The notes under the pieces are model-generated. The model saw nothing but the letters and a program-made list of their open reading frames with translations. It did no database searches and had not been told where the DNA came from. The position numbers and the translations under genes were made by a program. From Pseudophaeomoniella oleicola (taxonomy: Eukaryota > Ascomycota > Eurotiomycetes > Phaeomoniellales > Phaeomoniellaceae), in contig QWDQ01000032.1 in assembly GCA_003868215.1 (NCBI GenBank), positions 186,001 to 250,000 on the forward strand: a DNA stretch of 64,000 nucleotides, written 5' to 3'. Below, one piece after another: positions 1 to 12,900 of the stretch (position 1 is its first letter; each line of letters begins with the position of its first letter).

Positions 1-2177
1 TGGTGGCAGCTGTGATGCTCGGAACAAATCCAACAACAAGAACGCAGCCAGTGCCAATGCCAATGCTAAGGCAACAAAGCATGGATCTATGTAGACTGTG
101 GGTAAGAACATGGCCACCATGATTCCATGAAAGCCCTTTCTCCTCGTGTCCACTTCTGCTACAGACGTGAGTCGTAAAACAACGCCTAAGCCTGATAGAA
201 GGACACACAAGCAATATGCAGAGAGGCCGATCCGGACATTGGCTTCGCCTCTGACTTGACGAATTCGCTCGAACCAACCTTGGTTGCGAACCTGAGGACT
301 TCCCAAGCTTTCCAGGGTTGGCAGTCTGATCCAGTTATCGTGCGCGTTGCTAACGACCCAAAAACGTAGAGCTGAAATGTTCCCACCGAGGTATCCAATG
401 GCCCATCCGAAGGGCTCGTGTCCATTCAAAGCTTTATCTCTAATATACCGCCGTATAGGCACTAATATTAGAAGCATAGTCATGAGGTATGTATATCCTG
501 CGTAAAGCCACTTGCGTACCGAAACCTGAGCAGGGGTAAACAATAGAAAGGGTTGCAAGCCTGGTGCGCTGCGCCGCTTAGCTCGTCCTTTCGATATTCT
601 TTCGCCGTCAAGATTCAATTTGGTATCTGAAATGGTGCTAAAAGTATGCCGTCGAGCGCGAGATAGTTTCACACTCGGTTCAGAGTCAGCATGGTCTGGA
701 GGCGAAATATTCACGGCTGACGCGGGTATTGGCTTCGTAGTTGCCGATGCAGTGTGTGCGCTGTCAGTTTTGAGGCTCAGCGAAGGTCGGGTATGATGTA
801 GCCTCAGAAGCGACGGTCCATCATCAGATGAGTCGTTTGATTTTAGATTGGATATATCACGGATAAAACGTCCACAGATATCGGCATCCACCGAGGCAAG
901 CCACCCTCGTTCGGATTTTGGCCTATTCTCATTTTTGCGTAGCCTCCATAATGGTAGCCTTGCCAAAGCGATCTCCCATTCTAGTACTTTTGAGCACAGG
1001 CAATATAGGCCTAACCCACCAATCCATGTCACGCTCTTCAAAATTTCCATTTGGGGAGAGCTGGTGAACAGAAGTAGATTGAGCAGTATCGTCGAAAGTA
1101 ATTGAATTTCAGACTCGTCCAAACTTGTCGCAGTTAAATATCTCAAGATTGGAACGACACATTTTTGAAGGGGATACAAGAGCACGAGGCTCTCCGGGTC
1201 CAAGCTATCGCTTGGCATTGTTTTCAAAGCTAATGGGCGAGCGGGCCTTGCTTTCATAATTGAATTCTGCGATAGTATAAGAGGCACGGTTGCGATTAGC
1301 CAGTGGGAATGGCTATAGCTGATCGTTTGTTCATAGTAAGGTATGGCGGATGGAGGTATCGAAGATAGCCCAAGGATCATGTTAGGCAATAGAAATATGT
1401 ACGAAGTCGGCGCAAGCGATGCTGCAACAATAAATGGCAAAAATACTGGGTATAGCAAGGGGGCAGGATCGAAGGTCGTTGGAATTCGAAGACGCCGAGC
1501 GTCCTTCCTTCGTAACAGCCTGATTGGATACAGGACATAAAGGAGCACTGTGGTCCCGAGGAACGTTGCCAGTTCTAGTCCAATTAGTCTCCTCGTAACG
1601 ATCAAATTTACTACGGCCACTCACCTTGGTACCAAAGTTCCAACGTGGCTCTGACGTTCGCTTGGAAGCACACAATGGCGCAGACGACAGACAAGATGCC
1701 TACCTCTGTCAAACGACGAAACACTTCACTTCTGCGTTTTCTTTTGTCTTTCTCGCTTTTTCCTATCCCAGGCCCGTCAAGGTGTTCGCTGGTAAGTCTA
1801 ACGTTGGCAGTTGATTCAAACCTTGAACCGTGACGGGCCCCGTACGCCACCGGCGGTGTTGACTGTGAGCTATGGTCGTCTTCATGATCACCAGCATGGC
1901 CACGGAGTCCTTTGCTCGGTCTCAATGGTGGCGCAGGTAGCTTTCTCACGCCTTGACTTCCTTCGTCATCTGCTTCTGTGCCGCTTTCACTAGATAGCTT
2001 TGGGGTAAGCAGGCCACTTGAGATCGCTTTTGAGGACTGCTGTCGCTCCTCGTCGGACTCCGCGTTCAATAACGAAGGCCCTCTTCTATGGTACGGATGT
2101 GGTGAGCGAGCAAGCGCTCTGGGAAATGGATCATTGCGCTGCTCTTTCGATGGATCCTGATATGCTGTGGGAGTCAT
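1..2177 (-). CDS. sec59: Dolichol kinase (Sec59 family), C-terminus beyond the left edge
   Basis: CTP-dependent ER-membrane kinase that makes dolichyl phosphate, the lipid carrier for N-glycosylation, O-mannosylation and GPI anchors. The ATG at 2177 opens a disordered, charged N-terminal tail of about 150 residues, followed by hydrophobic segments. One intron is read at about 1576-1625 (GTGAGT donor, GACTAG end), which joins LELWYQ to ELATFLG. The reading frame then stays open to base 1 and encodes a multi-span membrane protein. Near the window edge it reads DTRRKGFHG and then LLDLFRASQLPP, which I recognise as the conserved core just before the CTP-binding loop of Sec59 proteins; the CTP loop itself lies outside the window. 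The gene shares a 735-bp upstream region with the divergent diphthine-ammonia ligase gene. A CDP-diglyceride synthase relative is the main alternative, but the RASQLPP block argues for dolichol kinase. Confidence 0.85.
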
Positions 2178-2912
2178 CAAGTAATCGCTATGCTTGGGCT
2201 TGATGCGTCACCTTGCAGAGTGTTGTACTGCGACAAGGGCGACCCCTATGAGAAGTCCCTGGGACCCTTCGACATTCATTTGGCGATCCCTGAAAATGCT
2301 GCAAAGGACAGGCTGTTTGGTTAGGAAACAGGACCGAAAATGCAATTGGAGACTCGTAGATTTCTTCACATGCTTCGCCCTTACTTGACTTTGGGACGGT
2401 AAGCTCCAAAGTCTCGGCTTATGATGCCGAGTTAATAGTACATAGTACGTAGTAAGCTCCAACAAGGATTGTCGATTTGCAGGGGTGCGCTAATCCGTAG
2501 GTAGATTCTTTCAGGGCTCGACTTATTGACTTCTCTCAATTCATCATGTGCTACTGTCGGTAACTTAAGTTAGACCGCTTCCAGATCACCAAAATACCAT
2601 AAAACAACCTGCCAATCTGAGAGCGTCAACCGCAGATACAATGTCCATTTGTTGCACTATCGACATGACGTAGTATGTCGTGTACTGCGTTGGCAAATTG
2701 CAAAGCAAGGCTGTGTCTTCGAGCATATATGTGTCTGTTGTGTTCAATATTTTGTACCTTCTCTTCGGAATATACATCGGCGAATCCGAATCTCCGTGAA
2801 ATATATTCTCTCAACTAGCAACGATGCCACTACTGACGCCTTGCCTTCGCCGACTTATGTTCGCCAGAAATCCATAGCCCAATGTGGCTCAAACAACCCA
2901 AGGACCTTGACA
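2178..2912. promoter_or_regulatory. Divergent promoter region, dolichol kinase / Dph6
   Basis: About 735 bp between two divergent starts. It contains a TACGTA-centred repeat (around 2437-2455, AGTACATAGTACGTAGTA). No other gene is supported here. Confidence 0.5.
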
Positions 2913-5390
2913 ATGTCTGGCTCTCTCAATGTCATTGCCTTGATTTCGGGAGGTAAAGATTCCCTTTACTCCATCCTACATTGTCAGAATGCCGGACACA
3001 ACGTTGTGGCCCTGGCAAACCTCTACCCTACCACAGCAGAGAAGCACGAGGAGGGCCACTCTAAGGACGGCGAGATCGATGACATCGATAGCTTCATGTA
3101 TCAGACAATTGGGCATCAGATCATCCCTTTGTACAGGGATGCTCTCGGACTGCCACTGTACAGACGGGCAATATATGGTACAGCTCTACAGACTCAACGA
3201 GACTATGGCAACCCAACTACATCATCTCATGCTTTAGACGAGACGGAGGACCTTGTGCCACTTCTGAAAGAAGTATTAAAATACCACCCAGAAGCAAATG
3301 CCGTGTGCACAGGTGCCATTCTTTCCTCATATCAACGGACGAGAGTAGAATCTGTTGCAATCCGTCTAGGCCTGATACCGCTATCCTATCTTTGGCAATA
3401 CCCTTTTCTCCCAGTGGAGCGTGGAAATTCCGATAGCGTGACCGGACTGCTGGACGATATGGCCGCTGCCGGATGTGAAGCCAAGATCATAAAAATAGCC
3501 TCGGGGGGTTTAGACGACGAGGCGCTGTGGGCTGACATATGCTCTCCTCGTACTCGAGCAAAGCTTGTGAGGAGTATGCAAAGATTTACCATGGATGACC
3601 CCGACTCACTAAAGGCGGCAGTGCTAGGCGAAGGAGGAGAGTTTGAGACGCTAGCCCTGAAAGGACCGCCACCAACATGGAAGATGAGGATCAAGGTAGA
3701 CGACGCCACGATCACCAAAGTAAGAGGAGAGGGGGGAGCTAGCTTCCTCAAGCTTGGATGTGCGACACTTGAGCCCATCGACGAAACAGATCTTACAAGT
3801 AATCTACAATTGAGGCGGCCTGCTCTCTTTGAGCCCACATTATCCTCCCTGGCAGTATCGTTATCAAACGAAGCATTGAGCGAAGCTGTACCACATCATG
3901 AAGTTTCCGAACAGACGGTCCCGAAGCCATTTTCGAGACCAGACATAGTTGTTACTCAAAGCTTGTCAACGGTTACTTTGGCGAATATCCAATTACTACT
4001 CTCTGTGACGGATGCTGAGCTTCGTGCTAGCATCATTAAGACCCTGCATTCATCAATTGGCTTTCCTGATCACCAGACGGAAACCTCGCATGATCCCCTT
4101 TCTTCCGTTGTTTTCGCTGTTCTCCTTGTTAGGGACATGGCCTCTTTTCCGCACGTCAACTCTTTGTGGACATCTTTGTTTTCTTCCTGGCCGAATCCGC
4201 CGGCAAGGGTAACGATCTCTTGCGGCGAACTCCTGCCTGAAAACGTAGACTTCTCAGTATCCGTCGTCATAGACAGAGGTGATCGCTCCGTTCGAGAAGG
4301 GCTTCACGTCCAATCTTGGAGCTACTGGGCTCCTGCGAATATCGGGCCCTATTCACAAAGTGTCGTAGTGCCGTTCATCTCAAGAGTGTCAGCCGGTGCA
4401 CAAGGAGGCCAGGATGAGCAACTCTACGATGGCTCTATTGCCTACATAGCAGGGCAGATACCGCTTACTCCATCAACAATGCGATTGCACTCAGGCTGCT
4501 TTTCGGAAAATGCGCTTCTGTCCCTTCAACATTTATGGCGGATAGGCATAGTCCAGCAGGTTGACTGGTGGTTGTTTGGGATTGCCTTTCTCGAGAAGTG
4601 CTCTGGGAGCGAGGCTGCAAAACGCGCAATTGTAGCCCACAAGGCATGGAAATTCATTAACGAGCAATATTGCATTGACGTCTTGCCAGATGACGCAGAT
4701 GATGAAGAAACCGGACCCGATGCTTGGGACTTGAAGTACGGCAACTTTCAAGGGCATTCTTATAATGGTTCCCCAGGAAGGACGTCGTCTAGCACGTCTC
4801 ATCGTATCCCGAACCCCAACGTTGTTGATGCGACCCTGGCAGCGCCTCCATTTATCGCTGCGGAAGTCTGCTCACTTCCCCGTGATGCACCAATTGAGTG
4901 GCAAGCTCTTGGGGTTCGTAACCTCAAACCCAGTTTCAGTATCTACAATATCAGCGTTGAGCCGTGGGGTGATACAACTCTCCATGTGACGACCCTCTCA
5001 AGCTCCCATGGGCTCAAGGATGTAGATCCACAAGCTGTGATGCAAACATATATCACTACAGTATCAATGCCTTCGCGAAGCTTGCGAGTCAACCTAGTGG
5101 ATTCGGTCTTCCTCCAATCAGTCAAGAACACCTTAACCAAAGCCCTATCACGAATGAGGATAATCGCCTCCCAGGAAGGATTACAACTTGCTGGAACTAC
5201 TGTCTATTCGGTGTTACCAAAATTGCCCGAATACTTGCCTCAGGACATCCTTCGCGATGGGCTCATTGTGCCATGCTTCAGCGTCAGAAGCTATGTGTCT
5301 CCGCATGATGCACAAGAGGCTCTACGAGACCCTGCCGCCGAGAGGACTTGGGACATGCTTCTTGCTCTAATTACAAGAGCTGAACGCTAG
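2913..5390 (+). CDS. dph6: Diphthine-ammonia ligase (Dph6) with C-terminal RidA-like domains
   Basis: Last step of diphthamide synthesis on elongation factor 2: ATP-dependent amidation of diphthine. A single exon encodes 825 residues. The start is the ATG at 2913, directly before SGSLNVIALISGGKDSLYSI, because the PP-loop motif SGGKDS normally lies within about 15 residues of the N-terminus; the open frame upstream has no conserved content. Residues about 5-250 form the ATP_bind_4 (DUF71) adenylation domain, with GEGGEFETL as a second family motif. The C-terminal half carries two RidA/YjgF-type domains (WAPANIGPYSQ near residue 470), the usual layout of the eukaryotic enzyme. The length fits fungal orthologues. 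Confidence 0.93.
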   Translation: MSGSLNVIALISGGKDSLYSILHCQNAGHNVVALANLYPTTAEKHEEGHSKDGEIDDIDSFMYQTIGHQIIPLYRDALGLPLYRRAIYGTALQTQRDYGNPTTSSHALDETEDLVPLLKEVLKYHPEANAVCTGAILSSYQRTRVESVAIRLGLIPLSYLWQYPFLPVERGNSDSVTGLLDDMAAAGCEAKIIKIASGGLDDEALWADICSPRTRAKLVRSMQRFTMDDPDSLKAAVLGEGGEFETLALKGPPPTWKMRIKVDDATITKVRGEGGASFLKLGCATLEPIDETDLTSNLQLRRPALFEPTLSSLAVSLSNEALSEAVPHHEVSEQTVPKPFSRPDIVVTQSLSTVTLANIQLLLSVTDAELRASIIKTLHSSIGFPDHQTETSHDPLSSVVFAVLLVRDMASFPHVNSLWTSLFSSWPNPPARVTISCGELLPENVDFSVSVVIDRGDRSVREGLHVQSWSYWAPANIGPYSQSVVVPFISRVSAGAQGGQDEQLYDGSIAYIAGQIPLTPSTMRLHSGCFSENALLSLQHLWRIGIVQQVDWWLFGIAFLEKCSGSEAAKRAIVAHKAWKFINEQYCIDVLPDDADDEETGPDAWDLKYGNFQGHSYNGSPGRTSSSTSHRIPNPNVVDATLAAPPFIAAEVCSLPRDAPIEWQALGVRNLKPSFSIYNISVEPWGDTTLHVTTLSSSHGLKDVDPQAVMQTYITTVSMPSRSLRVNLVDSVFLQSVKNTLTKALSRMRIIASQEGLQLAGTTVYSVLPKLPEYLPQDILRDGLIVPCFSVRSYVSPHDAQEALRDPAAERTWDMLLALITRAER

Positions 5391-6152
5391 GCAGCACAGA
5401 GCCCTTTGGAAGGCGGACAAAACATCAAATTTTCTGGCCGATGGAAGTCACGATCGTGCATATATGTACGAGAAGATTGTATAATTACCAGCAGTCTTAG
5501 TGGCGATACTAGATACATAGTAGATATGCCAATGTACAATCTGTCGATGAAGCTCCTTGTGTATAGTACAGTACCTACAGAACGTGACACATCGGGGGCT
5601 AGGTAAGGTAATCTTGGAACTTTAAAGTGCCCCACAAAAACTAGATACCAATACAGTACAGTACAGGCCAGGCGGCTCCTCCTCACCTTGAGAAACATCT
5701 TTAGTATCGATCTCCAGGAATGACCTCGTCGGTCCGCGGCTTGTCAACACTGCCAGGTGATCGTCATATGTCAGCGCCTCTCTTCTTCCGTTGACTCACA
5801 CCTACATTCTCCCGTATTTCTCTACCTCAAACCTTGTTGTACACTTACTACATCCCTTCGCATGCGATTCATTGCGCGGCTCAACCTGACCTTCAGTAAA
5901 CGTCCCACCGCTCTTGCGCCTCCGAATCGTACCTCGCCGAAGCGCTTCTGTACATACGGCCATTATTCACAGCATCTGAAACAGTGTACAATGCACAGGA
6001 TATAGCCGGGCTTGTCACGCCTGGCCTGTGCCGACTTTGCGCTTTGGTCTACGGACTCCGGTTCAATCGGGAGCCCACCGACCGGATTGGTTGGACGCCA
6101 GATCTAGCTCTCCTACCAGAATTCAAGACTATACAACAGAGCAGTAGAAGCC
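5391..6152. promoter_or_regulatory. Intergenic region and probable AP180 leader
   Basis: 760 bp between two same-strand genes. A pyrimidine-rich stretch from about 5780 to 5900 suggests the promoter and leader of the AP180 gene. No coding capacity is supported. Confidence 0.4.
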
Positions 6153-8274
6153 ATGGAGAAAACCGTGAAAGGTGCAACGAAGATCAAAGTGTGTACTCTA
6201 GTCTGATTTCCAGAATTACATGCTGATTTGTGAGCTCGCTCCCCCAAAATCTAAGTATGTTGAAGCGATCCTCGCTGCAACCAGTGGGGGTGAAATAGGT
6301 GTCGCAGAGGTCTTTAGAACTTTGCAACATCGGTTGCGCGACTCGACATGGACAATAGCATTCAAGTCCCTCATCGTGGTACATCTGATGATTCGCGAAG
6401 GCGAGCCTGATGCAACCCTCAGTTATCTAGCAGAGAATCCGCGACTGCTAGCTATTAGCAGTTTTACAGAAGGTGAGTACCGATGCAGCGTCTCATAGTC
6501 TGCCTATTCATCTTATTCAGTGTTCGAAATAATTACAGTAAATGATTGCGTACTAATCCAAGGTGTGTGCAGTTCAAATACAAGGAGGCAATATCAAGAG
6601 TTACGACAGCTATCTCCTAGAGAGGGCAAAGGCTTTTCGAGACACCAAGACAGATCACGTGAGGGCTGGCGTTGGCAGACTGAAGCGGCTCACCGTCGAC
6701 AAGGGGCTGTTAAGAGAGACGGAATGTGTGCAACACCAGATCCGCGCGTGTCTGAGATGTGACGTGAGTGACGATCAATAGGATGTTGTTGCCTCATGTG
6801 TTGATTGAAATGGCAGCTGCTCTCAACGGAATCCGACAATGAGATCACATTGACCGCCTTTCGGCTACTCACCATGGATCTTTTGGTCCTGTTCTCAGTA
6901 ATGAATGAGGGCACGATCAACGTCCTAGGTAAGATATCAAGATACGTTGAGCGAATCTAAGCTAACCATAAAGAACACTATTTCGAAATGTCACGACCCG
7001 ATGCTGAGCGCGCTTTGAACATATACAAAACGTTTGCCAAGCAAACAGACCAGGTTGTACAGTATCTCAGTATTGCAAGGCAATATGAGCTCTCGACGAG
7101 ACTGGAGATACCGAAGCTCAAGCATGCTCCTACGAGCCTGACTAACTCACTTGAGGAGTATCTCAATGATCCGGACTTCGACATCAACCGAAGGCAGTAC
7201 CTTGCCCAGCAGCAGGCGAAATCAAGCGGCAAACCAAAAAGTAGCGCCATCATGACTGATCAGACCTCTAAAACACCAAACATGAACACGGCATTTCCTG
7301 ACACGAAGGCGAACGTAGCTCCACCGCCTTCGAAAGGTCCAGCGCCGGATTTGATAGACTTTTTCGAATCAATTGAGCAGAATCAGCAACCATTGGGCCA
7401 ACAATCGCAAAACCAAGGCTTCAACAACGGATATCAGCAATCGCAACAACAACAACAACCACAGCAGCAATATTATCAGACAACCGGCTTTGGGCAGCAA
7501 CAGAATCCTTTCCCCTCACAGCAGACTGGGCTTCAACAGCAGCAGACCGGTTTCCAGAGCTCGAATCCTTTCGGTCAACCGCAGGCATTCGAACAAGCCC
7601 ACCAGCAGCAACAGGTACAGCAGCCTCAGCCGCTCCAGCATGACTTTACTGGTGCTGGATTTGGGGGATACACTCCGCAACCCCAATCGCAATCTTTCCA
7701 ATCATCTCTAGGGTCTATTCCCCAAGATAGTGCCGTCGCGTTTCAGCAACAAAACCTTACTGGTGCTAATCCACAGCAGTCAACGAATCCTTTCAGGCAG
7801 TCTATGATGCCGAACCAGCTATCAGGCGCGTCACAATTCGCCCTGGCTTCTTCACCATCGACGAGGCAATCCACTAATCCTTTCGCGAAGAACCATACGG
7901 GCCAGCAGATGGGGCAGCCATTCGGCTCAAACACGCCGTTCACATCTCCGCCACCGTCTGGTCAGTATACTCAACCTGGACAACAAGAGTCTGTGGCACA
8001 ATCATCGCCGGCGATGCTAATGCCTCAACGAACCGGCACTAATCCGTTTGCAAAATCACCTCCTGCGCAATCTAATCTGACTGGCCAGCCGGCCGTCAAC
8101 CCCTTACGTCCAAATCCTACCGGAAGTACGAACCCTTTCCGACAGAGTACTTTCGTTAATCAACAAACTGGCCAAGCGTGGCAGCAGTCAATCCCCCAGG
8201 GGACCCTGGGAGGCTATAGTATTGATCAGATGCCGACCAATTCTCTTTTCCCACGACCGGGGCAAACTACATAA
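6153..8274 (+). CDS. AP180/CALM-family clathrin adaptor (Yap1801/1802 orthologue)
   Basis: Endocytic adaptor that binds PtdIns(4,5)P2 and cargo through an ANTH domain, and recruits clathrin and EH-domain proteins through its tail. Five exons: 6153-6188, 6235-6472, 6573-6763, 6817-6928 and 6974-8274, giving 625 residues. All junctions are GT-AG and keep frame; the second intron has a TACTAAT branch site. Residues 1-280 are a well-conserved ANTH domain (MEKTVKGATKIKLAPPKSKY at the start; LLERAKAFRDTKTDHVR and FSVMNEGTINVLEHYFEMSR further on). The remainder is Gln-rich and low in complexity, with at least six Asn-Pro-Phe (NPF) motifs, the ligands of Pan1/Ede1-type EH domains. The first coding exon is only 12 codons long. 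Confidence 0.94.
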
Positions 8275-8767
8275 ATTTCGAGTAAATAGTCATTTCTTCA
8301 ATTACCCATGTCTGAAGCAAGTACGGTGTTTCCTTTTCCGTGAGCTGGCAGCGCTTTTGGAGGGGCGGAAACTACGGTGTATCCGCAGCATAAAATGGAC
8401 AAAGTCTGAGCAAAGATCTGTATTTGGTAAACGGAATCGCGAACACCTAGTAATATATCAATACATATATTATTTCCTTTGGCTGACCGGAGCCGTAGTC
8501 ATGACGGCCCTTCGAATTGAATTTGGTTCCGTGGCTATCGAGCGATGCAAACAACGAAATTGACTTTCTGCTATCTGTTGTTGCTGTAAATACTTCACGC
8601 TGGGAGGTGCGCCACAATAGAACGTCATTGTACGCCGCAACTATCCGCCGACTAAACTAGACCTATCGTGGGGTTTGCGACTAACAGACAACACAATATC
8701 TCTTCATGAATACAGACCCACGCCAAGGTCTCTCATACACGCCTGGTCTCGGTTCAAACTGCTCAAG
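8275..8767. other. Intergenic region
   Basis: About 490 bp between two same-strand genes. It presumably holds the AP180 terminator and the thioredoxin-like promoter. No further gene is supported. Confidence 0.4.
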
Positions 8768-9953
8768 ATGTCAAAAACAGTACATATAAGCTCTACGTCG
8801 CAGTTCAGCACGATCATATCATCTTCCTCGATCGTGGTCGCAGATTGTAAGTTGATAGAGTCCCCTCCTCTCGCGCATCCCCGCCACTTCCCTCGAAACC
8901 TTTTCTACTTGACATGGCGCCGTGTTGTCCATGGATAGGGGTGTCGACAGGTCTTTGCTAACTGTAAGGATGTTCTAGTCTATGCGGATTGGTGTGGACC
9001 TTGCAAGCAGATCGCTCCCATGTATGAGCAGTTGTCTGCTCAACTTTCAAGACCGGGGAAGATTACTTTCACAAAGATCAACACGGAACAACAGAATGAA
9101 CTTGCTGCCGCCTACGGTGTTCGGGCGTAAGTCTCAGCCTCCCATGGCATTTCACTCATGCGTCAGAAACTGATCAGTTGCTCTACACAGTCTTCCAACC
9201 TTCATGATATTCAAGAATGGCCGAACAGTACAAACTATCACCGGCGCCGACCCTCACAAGCTCTCTCAGGCTGTCAAAAAACTTGCCAACGAAGCCGAAG
9301 CATTGGGCGATGGGAAAGAGAGTTCTGGTGGTTTCTCCTTCGGTGAATCCAGTGGCTCTTCTCTTCCATCATGGGTCGGTGCCTCTTCGGTTCCCAGACC
9401 GTACATCGATGTCACAGAGCAGGTTGACGTCAAAGGCCTCGAACTGCTGAATTACGACAGCGAGTTTGGTGGAGTTAGGACATTATTTGATGCAGCAGCG
9501 CCAAGTAAGAGCAAGGACAGAAAAGATTGGGTAGAGAGTGATACGGATGAACAACTCATGTTATTTGTTCCTTTCCAGTCAATGCTGAAAGTTCACTCTT
9601 TATACATTACGTCGCATGCCGCTGCATCTACCGACGATGACGAAGAACCTATGAGACCGAAGACTATCAAAATGTACACTAACCGACCACACAATCTGGG
9701 CTTCGAGGAAGCAGATGATCTTACCGAAACTCAGGCCATCGAGCTTGCGCCGCGGGACTGGGACTCGAAGACAGGCACAGCAAAGGTGGATTTGAGGTTT
9801 GTCAAATTTCAGAACGTAACGAGCCTGGTGATCTTTGTGGTCGATGGCGAAGGCACCGGTGAGAGAGTCCGAATAGACAGAATGAGGATAGTGGGTGAGA
9901 CCGGAGAGAAGAGGAACCCTGGGAAGCTGGAGAAGGTTGGCGATGATGACTAG
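8768..9953 (+). CDS. Thioredoxin-like protein with C-terminal PITH domain (TXNL1 type)
   Basis: Cytosolic or nuclear thioredoxin that in other eukaryotes associates with the 26S proteasome through its PITH domain. Three exons: 8768-8846, 8979-9126 and 9191-9953, encoding 329 residues. The junctions rebuild FYADWCGPCKQIAPMYEQL with the redox-active CGPC centre, and then the cis-proline segment ALPTFMIFKNG. After a Gly/Ser-rich linker, the PITH (DUF1000) domain starts near residue 150 with QVDVKGLELLN and contains VKFQNVTSLVIFV. A Trx plus PITH protein of 300-330 residues is the normal TXNL1 layout. The first intron (132 bp) is the longest in the gene. Confidence 0.93.
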
Positions 9954-12900
9954 AGACAGAACCTGGGACGTACAGTCCTGCTACTCGGCAGAGAGTCCCA
10001 TTGCATTTCTATTGAAAGAATGATGCTACCATTGATGGAGATTGCACCAAAATACCTTTTGCATTGCTGTATACTCCTAGAGAAATGAATCTACAGGAGA
10101 GCAATAGAAAGGGTTCTTCACATTCTTCCCAATCAAGAGGTGACTTTGAAAACGTAGGACAGAGCGAAAAGAACATCCAGATCCCACTTCATTCATACAG
10201 ATTGAACACCACATGTGACCCAAGACTGGGGAGTATTGAGTATAATGGGGATGGAAGCTCGACACCACGTCCTCTCCCCCGGCGGATTAGATCCTTCTAA
10301 AAAGCAAGAGCACCGAGCAACGCTAATCACACCGAGCCAAATTCGACGAATATCAAAGTATGTTCGATCCCGCACTCCCTGAGGTGCGGTTTAATCCCCT
10401 CGACGCAAACTCCGACATTGAAAGCAGGGAGACCGAAAGGTCTTCCTAGTCGTTCGAGCTCAAACACCAAGGGGAACCAACGTGCAATTTCATTTCTCTG
10501 TGTCATCGACTGACACCTTGGTACATCATGGGTTTTATAGATGTCAAAGCAACACGGTTTGATAGTCGAGACGCCGCACGAAGAAAAGAAAAAGAAGAAA
10601 GAGAGAAGAGAGCCAAGTTCGCGAAAAGGAATTTTAATAGTCACCCGCCAAGGATTTGCGGGGGCCGATACTGATTTAGGTCTAGTGGAAGTTGACTTTG
10701 CTTATTGATATTTTCCTCATCGACCCTTGAACCACAACATCTCTTCTTGTTGTTATATTCAGGCTTGTGATGAACGGTGTCCTATGGGCATCAGTTATAA
10801 AAGATAGGAAGAGAATGAATGCATCAGACAAGATCTGGTGCTTGATCTCAACTGACAACCATTCTGAAGCCCTACCACAACTACAATCTTTACCGTTCTT
10901 TGATGGCATGTCATACAAGATTTTCAACCTCGCGAAGCCATAAGCTTTATCGAATATACTACTGGACTCATTTGACCCTGTCCCGAGCTGATTGGACTCA
11001 TAGAAAGATTGAGCATCGAAGCTCAAGAACTTCATGGTCAGCCGTTTCCTGGACGCCTTGTTAACCTCGCCTCTGTTCGTCCAAATCGGTGAGTATGGAT
11101 GGAGAATTGTGCGATTGCCCCTCATAGTTGTAATGTTGTCTTTGGCATAATTGATACACACTTCCAACCTTCTTCCGACGGATGTTATCCTCATTTCCCT
11201 GTGATCGTCGAATTCTTTCTCTTGCTGGATTATTGTCCGACTGCCTGTTTACAGCTGTCATGTCTGTCAACAGATGTAAGGTACCTCTTACTCACAGCGT
11301 GATTATTACATCGTCCTTGAACTATTTTTGCGGCTGACCTTGGTCACTGCTTGCTCTATACGCTCCGCCACCTTACCAGGTGACATGGAGTCCGGGCTTC
11401 GGCCTAGCAATTCGACCATGCAGATGGGTGCATCTATCTAGGTGAGTCAAATGGGATGATTAGGATCAGGCAGAGACAGCGCTAGGTGTCGTGGTACCGG
11501 TGCCGCACATGACAAACGACCTATTGAGCATCAATGGGAACCCTCTCGGGCCTGCCACGAACAATAGAGGGCCACACCGTACATATTCTGCTGCAACTCC
11601 GTGGCAGCTGTGCCGGCACCAGCATAAATATGCATATCAAGCATATAAGAGTGCTCATGGGACCCCAGTTCGCGGAGCGTATGCTGTCTACATCGCATAG
11701 AGCCCAACTGTCCTTTTGACAAACTTATGCGACGACAAGCTGCGCAGCCAATATATGTTCATTGGATGCATTTAGAAGAGTAGTAGTACACAACGCCTTC
11801 TCGACGGTTGCAAACGAATCTCGTAAAATTTCGGAAACCTTGATTCCTCTGGAAACTCTCGCGTTTTCTCAATGAGCAATATGCTTGCTAACTCATATAT
11901 CGCATTGGGCAGTTTCAGTCACTTCATGCTGGTCATTGCAGGTGTGTTGGGCCGGTGCCGCAATTGACAAATATCGCTTTTGGGATATGGAAATACTAGG
12001 GAGGCAAGAACAATGCCCGTTGCCTGACCATGAGGGATGATGTCCTGCCGGCACTGTTCACCTAGTTGATAGGCTCGGGCTCTCAAACGGTTCGTGGTAT
12101 TGCCCGAGGCAGTCGTACGCTATCTCACATACCCTCACAATTTTCGTAATCGGCCTGCGCGTCCAAATTTGCTCGAAATTTAGAGAGCGCGCGGATCTGC
12201 AAGCCAAGCACACGGTGCACTTGGTCAAGATTTGATGCCCGATGCAGCGAAGAGCCAGCATCGTCAGGCAGCAATGGCTATCAGGGGTATTCCCTGCTTA
12301 GCAAAGATGATAGTAGATCTCTTAGACAGCGATAAGAGGATCTGCTTCAGAATCCTCACAAAAGAGTTACTACGTATGTTGAGGCTTTTGACCCGCTGGT
12401 CGGGACAATGGCATAGTGCGAAGACTAGAGGGTTGCTCTGGTATACTTGACGGAATCGGTCTGATACTCGGAGCCAAAACTTCATCGACGTTGGAAAGGC
12501 AGAGTTTCAACACCGCGGTAGACATTTTGCTATCCAGGAAGAAGCTCGAAATTGCATGAGTCGCACCTCACCAGCAACTTGGCTTTAATCATTGCTCTAC
12601 CACGTAGTAGATCAGCTCCGCATTGAAAAAGGTCTCTATCGGGGTAGAGCAGTTTGGAGGAACGGCTCGACGGGCAACGGATGTGGTCGCCAAACCCAAC
12701 CTACAACTTACAGCTAGCAGTGAGACCCTGCGAGCTGTCGCAAATACAACTTTTGGACCCCGGTTTCTCATGAGATCGAGAAAACTAGACTTTGCCTGCC
12801 CTGCTCGCCTGCTGCTTGTGAGCGTCGAGGCGTACATGTGACTATTGGAACTCTGAGTGTACACAGGCATTTTTGAGAACAGTGCTTCATCATGATCGGC

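Noticed and set aside
2649-2912. N-terminal extension of the diphthine-ammonia ligase frame
   Set aside because: It has no conserved content and begins without an ATG. The ATG at 2913 directly precedes the PP-loop, as in the family.
10682-11194. 170-codon minus-strand open frame in the gene-poor region
   Set aside because: It shows no domain, no splice partners and no family resemblance.
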